Position numbers and translations under genes: made by a program | Shown: positions 11,614 to 22,764 of the stretch, piece after piece | Position numbering within the stretch: position 1 is the stretch's first letter | Layout of the letters: the number at the start of each line of letters is the position of its first letter | Notes under the pieces: generated by a model | Told to the model about the DNA's origin: nothing | The model's database searches: none | Seen by the model: the letters and a program-made list of their open reading frames with translations, nothing else | From: Litsea cubeba | Lineage: Eukaryota; Streptophyta; Magnoliopsida; Laurales; Lauraceae | NCBI GenBank assembly: GCA_012931725.1 | Contig: CM022949.1 | Span: 49,537,551 to 49,601,550 of the forward strand | Length of the DNA stretch: 64,000 nt | Reading direction: 5' to 3'

Positions 11614-13742
11614 ACTTTCATGGTATTTACCTTTTTATTTTCGATTTATTCTTCGCATTTCATATTTTCATGTATCATTTTTTTATAATGTTTTTTCTTA
11701 GATGCAGGGCCTGGATTTAGTTCAGTTTTTTTCCCTCATGTGTTCGGAAGTAGGAGCTCGCTTGGCATTCAGTGGACTTTCAGGTTGTTTTTGCCTTTTA
11801 ACTTTCATTTTTATTGGAGACTAGATGATTTTTATTTTAGACTAATTCTTGGTTTTCCGGATGATCATAAACATGCAGATTTTTGGAGTCAAGCCATATT
11901 GGATATCTTCTTTTACTGTTCGAGGGTGATGCTGAATACATTTGGAAGATGTCTCTTGGATGATTCTATACAAAAAAAAAATCGTTTAAGTAATTTGGAT
12001 GATTCTTGGTGTTGTGTTGTTATTATCATGATATGATATTATAATAATAGTGGGTGAGTCTGTTTCTTGTTAATAGCAGTGTTAGGACTAGGAGAATTGG
12101 ATTATCTTTGATGATTTTCTGTTTTTGTGGGGTAAGTGTAAGTTACAAGACATTTGTTTTTACTTTAATTTCAGATGTGCCCTCTACTATTTTATTATGA
12201 CCCAAATCAGTTCAATTGTTTGTGGCATGTATTGTAGTGTGATTTATGTCCCAAGGTACAATTTGGCCCAAAGCTGCATTACCTTGATTTTTCTATTTTT
12301 GTGATGTTGCTTACATGACTTGAATTCTTCAACCAAATTTAGTATTGACCATGTGATGGTGAATGCCATTTGATCATATTCTTCCATGTTAGGTGGGGAT
12401 GTTATGTTGTCCATGGAATACTGATTTCTATGAAATTCCAGAAGCTTACATTATGATGTAGAAGGCTAAGAGTTGACAATGTGTATTTAGATCCACAACA
12501 GTGAGGTTGTGGGCCCATCCCCATATATGTGAACCCAAAAATTTGAGTATTTCTTCTCTACTTGTTCCTGAGTCAGATTGGATGAACTTGTCACACTTCA
12601 ATGATGGGGCTTTGCTGTGGAGATTTCAGATGCACTATATCACCATAAAAAGCACCAAGATATTCATTCAAGGAATGATATCAATTAATATGACCTGATA
12701 ACAAACCTTTTTCAACCACCCTCAGAAAGGCAGGCCAAGGAAACTGCTGGATTGGAGGACTTCAGGTTCACTCTCATCACCTCCCTACAAGAACTCATGC
12801 TGTCTGGATGCTGGCTCTTGAGAAGTGCCAGGATGATCAACATCAAGTTAATAAAAGGGTTACTGGGGCAGGAATTCTATCAAATTATTTCCATTTTACT
12901 TTTCTTTTTCTTGGATCTAAATAAATGTTTGGTAATTTAAGAAGATCCTTATGTGAAAAGATCTAAGCAACCTGAAAAAAGGGTTGTGAACTTCATGCTT
13001 CTCAATTTTAGTGCCATCAGACAAAAATGCTATCAATTCTGTTATGATTCCCCCTCACTTTGCCATGGTCAAGAATGCTATCAATTTTGGGGAGCTTTAC
13101 CTCCTCTCACAGATTCCCTTTTGGATTTTTTGAGCTTTCTTTTTCTGTAGATGCGAGTCTCCTTTCTTGTCTCATATGAACTTATATAGCAGATACGTAC
13201 AATTCTTGATTTGTAAAAACGAATGCGAGGTTGGATGGTTTCGTTTCGAATCCAACCCATTTGCATCTTGAAAAATAACTTTTTCCAATGGTAAGTGTTG
13301 CAAGAAACAAAGTGACATCTCACATCCTAAACATCCGTGAAACATGCATTCAGGTGATTCAGATTTGGGGTTGCCTGCTATACCACAAATTTAAGTGGTT
13401 GGCCATGAAGACTGCAAAGTTGGGGCAATGCCCGCTATCACTTTGTCCTTTCCATTAAAAACAAAGCACTCAGATGACATCACCTCAAACAACTCAAAAG
13501 TGGTCTTAAGGCTGTATCCAGTTGCATAATAATGTTATCTTATATGCTACAAAGAGACAGCATTTCAGGACAACATTTAATTTTTTTCATTAAAACTGCA
13601 CTACAACAAAAAAAAAGACCACAACCTATATGGCCAAAAAAGACAGCATATCAGGACAACATTTTGTTCTTAAACGAACCATTCATGTCCAACAAGCAAA
13701 ATAAAACAAAATGATATTGTGCCTCCCACAAGAGGACAATGT
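11614..13742. other. MULE interior without a recognised gene
   Basis: Several frames of 60-100 residues are open but have no family match by eye. Splice-like sites occur (for example near 12745). It may be 3' untranslated sequence of the transposase or captured non-coding host sequence. Confidence 0.3.
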
Positions 13743-14247
13743 CTACATCAACTCAAAGAAATGGGCACGCCCATTTTGTCCACACCATATGTACGCTGCA
13801 AAGAGGAGTAGAATCGCAATAAAATACGTCTCTAATCTATTTTTGCATCTACTTCCCCTAACTTGAGTCTCTATGCTTTCACTCAGATGTCTTACTCCTA
13901 GACGCGGCTCTTCAATTGAGTCTTTCATTTCTTCTAGTCTCATTGCCATTTGGGTTTGACAAACATTTGACATCGGTACACATTGAGTTCCGACTTCATC
14001 CATCCAAATGAAAGGACCACAACCTTTTCCTTCCTGCAATCAAATTCACCACGATATAATGAATATTGGAGAACAAAATAAAATTATTAATGAATGGAGT
14101 TGGAAAGATAGAACATACATGTAAATCTGGACATTTTCAAAATTTACGGCCAGGATTGGATGTGGTACGAGACGTCTTTAAAACCATATATCCATATCCA
14201 CATGGGCACTTTAGAGCCCATTCTAAGTTTCGTGATGAAAATGAGGA
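13743..14247 (-). pseudogene. GRF zinc-finger protein with C-terminal membrane segment, broken
   Basis: Two exons on the minus strand. Exon 1 (about 14247-14119) reads CPCGYGYMVLKTSRT...NPGRKF and ends at donor GTATGT. Exon 2 (14033-13743) follows an acceptor CAG and starts EGKGCGPFIWMDE. Joined, they give the CxC...C...C pattern and NPGR, CGPFxWxDE signatures of the GRF zinc finger, a nucleic-acid-binding fold. A basic helical stretch follows, then a hydrophobic segment (FIAILLLFAAYIWCG), as in plant GRF proteins with a single C-terminal membrane anchor. The Trp after GRKF is a stop (TGA at 14139-14137), and no start codon is visible upstream, so it is a pseudogene. Lying convergent to the transposase inside the same element, it is either a second MULE gene or a captured host gene. 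Confidence 0.8.
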
Positions 14248-14269
14248 TGACCTGCCTATATATTCTTGA

Positions 14270-15669
14270 CCTAAGAACTCAGGCCAAGTAGTTGAATTCA
14301 GGTTTAATTACAAATACATAGCATTTAATTTAAAAAATAGTAATTCTCATATCACATACTTGAAGATGACATGGGAAAAATGAGGATGATGACTTATATT
14401 ATGTTGTCTTCTACACCCTTTTGAGCAGAGTGGATGTTTGTGTCCCAGAACCTAAACAAAGAAATACCAATGCAAAGTCAAATGTAAGTCAAGAAACCCA
14501 TCTGTCTTCAACAAATTTTGCCACATTCACTTCAAATCATGAACATAACTGGGTCATACATGGACTTGCCTCAATTTGGCAAGACTCAAAATCAACGTTC
14601 TGATTATCGAAATTGTATAACAGAAAAATCACCAACTGTAAACAAGACCCATAATTTTTCCCCTTATGAAAACATGGACGCCACAATTGCATATGACAGG
14701 ATGACATTCACTGCACATATGGTCATATATCCACACTGATCACCCAGTGGGCCTGAACATAGATAGATGATAAACAAAACACCCAAAGCCATTGATTAAT
14801 CCCTTCCATTGGCCTAGTGGGCTGAGAAAAAAACACCAAAATAAATATTAAAAAAAAAAAACATGCCAGAACACACAAATATTCCTAAATCCAGGCCATC
14901 CAAAACCCCATATCAAACCCATACTCCAGAGAGAGAGCGGGCAGATAAACAGAACAGAGAGGGTCCGCTCACCACGTGGGAGAGAGCAACACTGGAACCG
15001 AGTTAAAGAGAAATTATATGTCCAGTGCAATCAAATCAAGCAAAATGAAGAAGAAATGTGAAGTTCAAACTCAAGAAGATCGAAGGCAGCCTCTATTCAT
15101 TGGGCTAAAATTGAAAGTTCAAACATCAACAATTTAAAATAAAAAAATCTGAAAAACCTCACCACATGAAACGCCCCATTCTTTGGCTGCTGTCAGCCAA
15201 CATGTGAGGTTGTTTCCTTCCAGAAGAAAAGAATGAAAGAACCCCCTCACCCACTCACACCCAGGCCTCCGAAGTCCGAAGCCATCAGATTCTTCCCCTT
15301 CTTAATTTTACTTTAAAGAACCCACGTACTAAAGGATTTCAAAGCCCTAGATGGACTGTAAGAGAGAAAATGGGTTTGGATGGGGGCTTGGAATGGAGAG
15401 AAAACAATGTACAGTGCTTTGAAAATCAGAAGCCATCCCAACCCTCCCCTTAACCCATCTCAAACTTAGATTTCAAATCAATCACATAAAATAAATTAAA
15501 AATAAAAAACCTAAAATACCATTTCTACTGGTTGCAGGAGGGCGAAAACTGAAAAGTAGAGAGAGGGCCTAACCTGGCGGGAGAGAGACGAGGACGATCG
15601 TCTTTCGCAATTGCAGGAGAGAGATGACGCCTAGGGGGACGATCGTCTTTGGTCACGAGACAGAGGGTG
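14270..15669. other. MULE right arm, no gene recognised
   Basis: Non-coding sequence between the GRF fragment and the right inverted repeat. No frame has a recognisable family. Confidence 0.35.
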
Positions 15670-15959
15670 CCAGTTGCCGGAGAGAGAGAGCTTCGTTGGG
15701 ATAAAATCGATCGCAAAGATGAAGACAGCTTCGTCGCCCAAGTCGATCGCAAGATGCAGAGAGGAGGAGAGCTAGGGCCAAAAAGGGCGAAATGTATTTC
15801 GGTGATTTCATTTGGGCCAGATGAGCGGGGAAATGAAAAAAATTTGGGGGGGCTTTGAGTTTTGGGCGACGCATGTGGAAACAGCGTTTAGTGAGTTTTG
15901 GGCCTTGGCACGTGATGAGCGGTCCTTCTCCTCAGCTTTAGTTGAGGAGAGGGTTTCCC
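15670..15959 (-). repeat. Right long terminal inverted repeat of the MULE
   Basis: Inverse partner of 7430-7720. The outer 60 bases are nearly identical to the left end, including the hairpin at 15928-15949. Confidence 0.85.

Positions 15960-16029
<70 letters not shown>
15960..16029. repeat. (TA)n(GA)n microsatellite
   Basis: About 20 bases of alternating TA are followed by about 50 bases of GA repeats with two TAGA interruptions. It directly abuts the MULE right end. Confidence 0.97.
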
Positions 16030-16032
<3 letters not shown>

Positions 16033-17423
16033 GCTTGGAAGATAAGAAATGGACAGATATTTTTGAGGTGGGTGATATGGAGATCGAATTGATTAGCCAA
16101 GAGAAAATTGATTGTATCTTTTCAAGAGAAAGTAATTATGGGGCCTTATTTTTAGGGAGAAATAAAAGGATGTCAGTTATTGTTTTGAAATTTGAACAGA
16201 TGCCAGTTGCTATTATGGGGCCTTATATTTTGTATTTTTGGAGCCATATTTTTTGCGCCCTAAAGCTAGGGCTTTCCTTACTTCATGGTAAAGCCGGCCT
16301 TTGTGTATCTTATTAGTTAACACTACCAAGTTAAAAGTTATTATGTCTTTCTAATTGTGATTTCATCCTTAGGCTTATTTCTCCATCGCTGCCATCTTTC
16401 CCCACGTCTGTGTTCTAATGGGTCCCAAGCCTGTTGGCTAGGCAAAACAAAATGACAAATGGTAAACCAAATTACGATAAAAATAGTCAAATATCCGGGA
16501 GCCTCAAGGTTAATTAATCCTGAAATGTATGATACACCTTAGAAAGGTCTTGTACTTATTTATTTCTTACCAAACTGCCCACCAGGCCAACACACTAGAA
16601 TAAGACATATGCGCATGTCTTGCCTAAGTTCAGTAAAACCATTTTAACATAGCTCAAATGCGAATACGTGAATCACCCCCTACAATAAGACGTGCGAGCG
16701 TGTCAATTTTATGTACGGCAAATCCCTTTTACCGTCTTTTTAATACCCTTTTTTAGCAACTTATTTTCAATTTATTTATCAAGAAGTCATTTTTTTTTTA
16801 TAGTCATTCTCAGCTTTTTTTTTTTTTTTTTTCATCAGGAAACTCATTTTCTGAAGCTCTGGTTTCATCAGAACTTTACCTTGGTTGACTAGGTACGGAC
16901 TGCCACGATATTTTAATGACTTTCTTCTTAATGGTGCTGGTAGAATTCGATCTTCTGCAATTCGAAACCTTACAAACAAGTAAGAAGGTCTGTAAAAAGA
17001 CAAACCGATTGCCCTCATCGACTTACCATGACGAGCTTCACCAATTGAAAACCCTAAAAATATTGGAGAAAGCTTGCAAAATGACAAGCTGCTGATAAAG
17101 AAAACAAAAAAAATATTTTATAAAATGGGTCTTTATTGTGCTTGTAACTGTAGTGGATGACTCGTGTGCGTGTAATTCCCCCATAGACATATTACTCACA
17201 CGTACGAGTCTTGGAGGGTAGTTTGGCCAATAAGTAATTAAATAAATATACAGTGTACGAAGCCTTCCTAAAGTGTATCATGCATTTCAGACTATTTTCA
17301 AGGTTTCTGAGTATTTGAGGATTTTCCGTGTACGTAATTGTTCCAAATAAATTTTCAATCTTTATTTGCATTTTGCACCAAGTGAAGCTTTGTATGCTCG
17401 TGTGGACTCTGTAGCATCGCAAG
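16030..17423. other. AT-rich host spacer, no gene recognised
   Basis: Contains a short T run near 16814 and small frames only. Nothing here can be supported as a gene. Confidence 0.4.
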
Positions 17424-17431
17424 CGATAAAC

Positions 17432-17962
17432 TAGGGTTGCAAATAGTTTTACTGTTCTCCGCTTATCAAGAAGTTTTGACCCGCAAAAAAAGGGATCTGA
17501 AACCTATTTTAGGTTCCGATTCATAAATGGGTCCAGGTCCGAAACCCAGTTTAGGTTTCGATTGATAAACGTGTCCGGTCTCGAGTCCATATAGGTTCCA
17601 ACCCGTGGACCCGAGACCCGGCATATGGTTGCAAATTGTATCCCAAAATTAACTTTATTCTTGACATTTATATATATATATATAATATTGGAGCTAGTAG
17701 ACTTGATGCACTGTTATACGTTGAATGATTTGTTTATTCTAAGAAAAATGAAGAATAAAGAAAAACTAGAATCAATTTTCAAACTAGATTCCAATCCTCT
17801 AAGTGGACCCGATTCCGGAACTAGATCCGGGTTTTCCTATTAGAACTGGCTATGTAACCAACAAATAAGGTTCTGAGTCAAAATCGAAAGCATTATTTAG
17901 AAACGGGTCCAAGTCCAAGTCCATTATGGTTCCGATCCATAACCGTCCCGTTTGCAACCCTA
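17432..17962. mobile_element. Non-autonomous hAT element, 531 bp, with perfect 8-bp TSD
   Basis: Ends are TAGGGTTGCAAA and TTTGCAACCCTA, perfect inverse partners of 12 bases. The 8 bases CGATAAAC occur immediately outside at 17424-17431 and 17963-17970. An 8-base duplication and a TA..GGGTTGCAA end are typical of hAT elements. The interior has repeats of GGTTCCGA/GGGTCCAGGTCC-like pieces and no transposase. Confidence 0.93.
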
Positions 17963-18499
17963 CGATAAACGCTGTGAAGAAGTCTCACCCACTGGAAAAT
18001 GACTGGACTTACATGTGCATCCCCGATAATCAAGGACATTAACTACTGAGGCCCTTGAAAACAAGATGATCTGTTAATATAATTTCTTAAATAATTAAAT
18101 TCAGCCCATACCGATACTGAGGGTCCATAATCTTCTCAAACATGCATCACCAGGGGGCTGTTTGTTTGCATCACGGGAGGAATAAAAGAGGAGTAAGATG
18201 CTACACTAGGATAAAGTTAAAGAAGATTGGGTTGAAATAAATTTACAAAAGAATTACTTCTTATGCATTTGGATGATTGGTGTAAAATAAAAGGGGGCTT
18301 TGGTCGGAGGTCCCTCAAAGCATAACTTTGTTGCAAACAATCCACAAAAAAAAGTCATGCAGCGAAAGGTCCCTCTCACACTTTCTTACACCTAAAATGT
18401 CTAATTTACCATTTCTTTAAATCATATCCCATGATTGACGGGATATCCCATTAATAATGGTCAACTACCATTTAATTGCCCACGATTAACGGAATCTCA

Positions 18500-19390
18500 T
18501 TAATGAGATTTTCAAATAAATTCTAAAAACACATAAATAAATTTTAAAATAACGAAAATAAATTTCAGAAAATGCAATATTTTCAAAAAAATGCAATAAA
18601 TCTCAAAAGAACACATAGAAATTTAAAAAGGACACAAATAAGTTTCAAAAGATCCAAATAAACTTCAAAAAATATAAATAAATTTCAAAAGATGAAAATC
18701 AATTTAAAAATATGCAAATAAATTTCAAAAGATCCAAATAAATTTTAAAAAATATAAATAAATTTCAAAAGATGAAAATTAATTTCAAAAGATCCAAATA
18801 AATTTCAAAAAATGTAAATAAAATTCAAAAGACGTAAATAAATTTCAAAAGACGTAAATAAAATTAAAAAATGTAAAATAAAAAAAAAAACGTAAATACA
18901 TTTGCCAAAACTAAGATAAACCAATTTTACAAATTTCAGAAAAATTTGTCAAAAACTCTAGTATTTTTACCAAAACTCAGTTAATTTTTTTTCAAAAAAT
19001 GCAAATAAATTTCAAAAGAACAGCCTGGCTTTAGTTCAAAAACTCAGTTAAAATTTGCCAAATAGAGATAAACTTGTCTGAAACTCAGCTATATTTTTCA
19101 AAAACTCAAATAAATTTGCCACAAACTCATATAGATTTATCCAGAACTCAGATAAATTTGTTCTAGAACTCAGATAAATTAGCCAAAAACTTAGATAGAT
19201 TTGTCTAGAGCTCAGAAAATTTTATTTCTGAACTCAGATAAATTTACGCAAAACTCAAATAAATTTAACAAAACTCAGATAAATTTTATAAAAAAACTCA
19301 GAATTCAGATAAACTTACGCAAAACTCAAATAAATTTAAGCAAAAGTCAAATAAATTTCATACAAACTCATATACGTTTCGTCTACCTTA
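18500..19390. repeat. AT-rich degenerate array inside element A
   Basis: Dozens of copies of AAATAAATTTCAAAAGATGC-like units about 20 bases long change gradually into AACTCAGATAAATTTGYCA-like units. The same two-phase array occurs in the sister element (43640-44370). Confidence 0.9.
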
Positions 19391-19439
19391 TAGATCTCAT
19401 TGATACGAATCCCAAAAAAAAAAATAGAGTGCGATTCTG

Positions 19440-20060
19440 AGTCCGGATGGTTCCAAAAACCCATAATCAATTATGGTCGTTCAAACGGTCAAACCTACTT
19501 CTGACCGTACTGCGCTGACGTCAGCGTCTGGCTGCTTCTGGGCTTCTGCGAATCAGGTCAGGTCGAACTGACTTGGACCTGACTTGCAACTGTGCTGGGC
19601 TTCTGAAGCGGGCGAACTGGACTTAACCTGGAATTGACCCAAGACTTGGGAGTAGCCCAAGGAGTCGTCTTCTTCGTTTTCTCACTTCCTGGAACAGAAT
19701 AGAGACTGCAGCGCAGTCTCCTTCTTGCGGTCATCTTCTCCGACGACGCTGGGTAGGCAGTCGGACTAGCGAGACGATGGTGGCGGAGACGGCAGTCTCC
19801 GGCGAAGGCTGCGGCGGCGACGATGGGCGTAACGGCTACAGCGGTTTCAACTCCTACAAGGATTAGCAAACGCGACGGGCGACGGGCGGTGGAAGGCAGG
19901 AGCAGCAGAACTCTCCCCTTCTCCGACGCAGGCGATGAATCCGGTCGTCCTTGTCGGCTCCAATGAGATCAGATCCTATGAATTCTATTGCGATTCAGAC
20001 CAGACCAGGATTCGAAAATCCTGTTTGTCTTCAAGCGTGGCCCACCTGCGATGAATCTGT
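19440..20060 (-). repeat. Block related to the untranslated leader of the Copia element
   Basis: Read on the minus strand, it shares ordered landmarks with 48955-49445: a GCAGGTGGGCCACGC-like block, an AGAAGCCC..CAGCCA block, CTGACGTCAGC, GTACGGTCA and CCATCCGGACTC. The frames here are therefore leader sequence, not genes. Confidence 0.65.
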
Positions 20061-20510
20061 TTCAGTGTGCGACTTCTTCTAGCCCTGATCAGAACTCCGA
20101 TCTACTGCTTGGCAAAATCAAAAGATCACGATAGTCTCTTCTCCGGATTAAGCCCAGCAGAGATCAACAATTTCCTTCTCTGCAAACTCGGAAATAGAGT
20201 TGCTGCCACGCAGCTTCCCTACAGAAGGTGGGCCACGCAGAACGGAAGAGATCCTAACCACTACTAATGCCAATTGAGGTCCAGAAGAAGAGGGATAATA
20301 TAAGGTTTAAAATTTAAATTTTCAAAATTTTATGCCTAAAACGGTGGAAAGGGTAAATCAGTACTGAAATATGTGATCATGTGGATGCAGAGACCTATGG
20401 CTGCAAATAGTCTAGCTGCGTGGACCAGAGGCCTTAACAAGTTTTTGTTTGGACTAGAGGCTGGATACAGTCCACTATAGGGATCTTTCGCTAATTTTAC
20501 CAAAATAAAA

Positions 20511-20723
20511 AAATTTAAATTTGCATTTATTGGATAAAGAGAATGGAGAATGAGTTACTCTCCCTACCCCCACTTTATTATGGTACCTAAAAATAACTAT
20601 GAGAGAGAAGAACTAGAGTTGGAGTGACTACCCAGTTGGGCAGGCCTATTTATTTTACTTTATGGACTATTGCAAACAAACAAATCATGAGATAAAAAAT
20701 CCAACCTCTTGGATCCACCCTCA
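20511..20723. other. Flank between element A and the CACTA element
   Basis: Together with 18150-18283 and 28081-28115 this may be one older MITE: GGGGGCTGTTTGTTTGCAT at 18155 and ATCAAACATGCCC at 28099 look like imperfect inverse ends. Two younger elements would then be nested in it. Weak evidence. Confidence 0.35.
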
Positions 20724-20744
20724 TCTCACTACTAGAAAACAGAC

Positions 20745-21135
20745 TTTTAGCGGCCGCCATTAGCCGTCCCTAAAAGTCACATGGCGGTCGCTAATACTCT
20801 TTAGCGACCGCCTAGCGACCGCTAAGTATCGGCCGCGGAAACTTCGTCGCTAAAACTATTAGCGACCGCGCGACCACCTGTAGCGGCCGCCATTAGCCGT
20901 CGCTAAAGGCATAAATGGCGGTCGCTAATGTTCTTTTTTTTTATTTTCTAAATACTGATAAACACTTTTAGCGGCCGCCATTGGCGGTCGCAAAAGGTAA
21001 AATGGCGGTCGCTAATACTTTTTTTTTAATTTTTAAAAAAATTTTAAAACTATTAGCGACCGCCAATGGCGGCCGCTAATACTAAATAATTTTTTTAAAA
21101 AGTATTAGCGACCGCCATTGGCGGTCGCTAATAGT
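20745..21135. repeat. Left subterminal palindromic repeats of the CACTA element
   Basis: At least six palindromes of the form TTAGCGACCGCCATTGGCGG and its complement lie here, the clearest at 21052-21080 and 21103-21132. In CACTA elements such motifs are the sites where the element-encoded TNPA-like protein binds. By analogy these are transposition and possibly transcription control sites. Confidence 0.85.
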
Positions 21136-21183
21136 TTTAAAATTTTCAAAAAAAAAATGCGTATTCTTTTTTTTTTTTTTTTT

Positions 21184-21275
21184 TTTCGGGGGCGCTGCCC
21201 CCTGGGCCCCTGCGAGCTGACCGGTCAGCTCGACCCCCGCCGGAGGATACCCCCGGACGGCCGGACCCCCTTCGT
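21184..21275. repeat. GC-rich palindromic block
   Basis: An island of very high GC in AT-rich sequence, following a T run. It holds GGGGGCGCTGCCCCC and an 18-base perfect palindrome GAGCTGACCGGTCAGCTC (21214-21231). No coding role is supported. Confidence 0.8.
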
Positions 21276-21875
21276 AAAGGGCATGTTTTAATACCATGAG
21301 AACCTACCCAACACACCAAAATAAAAAAAAAAATTTCAAAAGGAAAGAGAGCCGTGTACATGACATGCATACACATGATCATTTGCATAATAGTTGAAAT
21401 CCAAAGCCTTACCCAAATGAGTGCAACCATTTGTACTTGTATAGAACACAGACTGTTAGTAGCATTATATTCATGTTAATATATTAAACTGTTGACATAG
21501 AATTACTGTTAGTTGTATTGGTGGCTTTCCTTTGTCTATACTTGCATGAACTGCTATTTATCTATTGTAATATTAAAATCTCAGAATAAAGGGGCAGGTT
21601 AAACTATAAGAATCAGTGATGCATGGTGTTATATATATGAATGAAAAACTAACTAAAAGCATATGTAGGGAAAAGCCAAGAAAAACCTTTGTTCCAAGAA
21701 TAATTGGCTTATCACCCAAATTGGATTGCTGCACTCCATTTGCATCAGCCACAACCTTAGAATTATCTTTCGATGCTCTTCCTCTGTTCTTCTTTCGATG
21801 CTCTTCCTCTGTTCTTCCCTCCATTAGATTTCCCAGCCATTTTCACCCCTGACAACATTTAAAAAAATTTCTAAT

Positions 21876-22016
21876 GTAAAAGATTTCTCGAAATTTCGAC
21901 ATAGTCTCCCCTGTACGTGTGACATTTAATTTTTTTTTTTTACAACCTGCTGAGTACATGTACATGACAAAAAAAACACTTCATATAAACAACCCAATGC
22001 CCCAACACACTACACC
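21876..22016 (-). repeat. Copy of the segment at 4990-5123
   Basis: Reverse-complement match described at 4990-5123. It ties this element to the one ending at 7092 as relatives. Confidence 0.85.
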
Positions 22017-22209
22017 CTATGTTCCCTACGTACCTACTCATCTTGTGCTTCTAGATAAAAATACTCAAACTAAATTTTGAAAAATGAAGCATATTAAATG
22101 TCTTCACAGATATTTATCACTCTTGCAAGTGCAAATACAAGTATTAGTCAAGCCGAGATTCAAAATCAATACTCATGTCAATTAACTATCAGAAGTGAAA
22201 ATAACTTAC

Positions 22210-22262
22210 AGCAGTCACAGGTATCTCATAAATGTCAAACCATGAAGGCATTACAGCACCAT
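22210..22262 (-). pseudogene. Captured exon of an acyl-protein thioesterase (SOBER1-like)
   Basis: A 53-base minus-strand segment lies between acceptor TTGTAG and donor GTAAGT. It reads GAVMPSWFDIYEIPVTA. The motif MPSWFD followed by PVTA is characteristic of plant acyl-protein thioesterases and related carboxylesterases, which remove fatty acyl groups from proteins. The catalytic Ser (GFSQGG) and the Asp/His lie in other exons, which I do not see. It is a single exon fragment carried inside the CACTA element about 300 bases from the DRM fragment and in the same orientation, so both could be in one chimeric transcript. Confidence 0.75.
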
Positions 22263-22562
22263 CTACAAGAAGAAAAGAACTATCATACCTCATGGCATAT
22301 AGGAAGAAATAATGAATAAAATATACAAAGCAACAAGACAGAAGACTTTGCACATTAATCAAGGTAAATGTTAAAGAACATTCATATTGTTCCCAGTAAT
22401 AAAACTGATGTAGCTGATCATCATCTTTGAAGCCTTACGTTATCTATTTCACATCAGCAATACAATAAATGACAGTAAACAAGATATGAGTACATCATTT
22501 GAAAATATTTACATACACATTTTTACCTACAAACTGATTCTCATTTTGTTGTATCTAAGTGT

Positions 22563-22697
22563 CAAATTATTGCAAGGACTGCCACCAATGACAAGATCAA
22601 ACCCACCAAATGTAGCAAGCATCTCTTCCAGCCTATCACCATTCAGCTGCTGTACATCCGCAATATCAATCAAAGTGCCCCTCTGGTTCGTCTGTTC
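22563..22697 (-). pseudogene. Captured DRM-type DNA cytosine methyltransferase fragment with motif IV
   Basis: A minus-strand frame of 45 codons reads EQTNQRGTLIDIADVQQLNG, continues with DRLEEML and ends GGFDLVIGGSPCNNL. This is the domains-rearranged methyltransferase (DRM) core around motif IV, and the SPC catalytic cysteine is present. In plants DRM proteins carry out RNA-directed de novo DNA methylation in the nucleus. After CNNL the sequence departs from the family and soon meets a stop, and the expected WW before EQT is already lost. The fragment is therefore too short to be an enzyme. It lies inside a CACTA element with exact ends. The frame upstream to 22764 is open but not clearly DRM. 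Confidence 0.85.
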
Positions 22698-22764
22698 ACA
22701 CACATCAAAGGCATCTGGTTCTCCACCAAAAGCAAATAAATGGGAAAAAAGTAGAGATAAATAA

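Larger units (their letters stand above)
7430..15959 (+). mobile_element. Mutator-like element (FRS type), 8.5 kb
   Basis: Both ends start GGGAAACCCTCTCCTCA when read inward, and the inverted similarity continues for about 290 bases. The bases outside are ATATATATA on both sides (7421-7429 and 15960-15968), a possible 9-base target duplication as expected for Mutator elements. The right copy, however, is inside a TA microsatellite, so this is weak proof. Inside are a decayed transposase with FAR1, MULE and SWIM regions (9330-11613, plus) and a GRF zinc-finger gene (13743-14247, minus), facing each other. The transposase has two stops and a frameshift, so the copy is not autonomous. Confidence 0.88.
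18293..20501. mobile_element. Element A: 2.2-kb non-autonomous element with perfect 9-bp TSD
   Basis: AAAATAAAA lies on both sides (18284-18292 and 20502-20510). The left end GGGGGCTTTGGTCGGAGGTCC and right end CTTTCGCTAATTTTACC match those of the element at 43390-46106, which has its own different 9-base duplication. Two members with independent 9-base duplications define the borders well. No clear inverted repeat is seen; the two ends share only a weak pattern. The size of the duplication suggests a Mutator-like family without long inverted repeats, but this is inference. The interior has an AT-rich array and a GC-rich leader-like block. Confidence 0.85.

Noticed and set aside
16814..16832. 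Retrogene poly(A/T) tail
   Set aside because: The T run has no adjacent intronless gene or target duplication that I can see.
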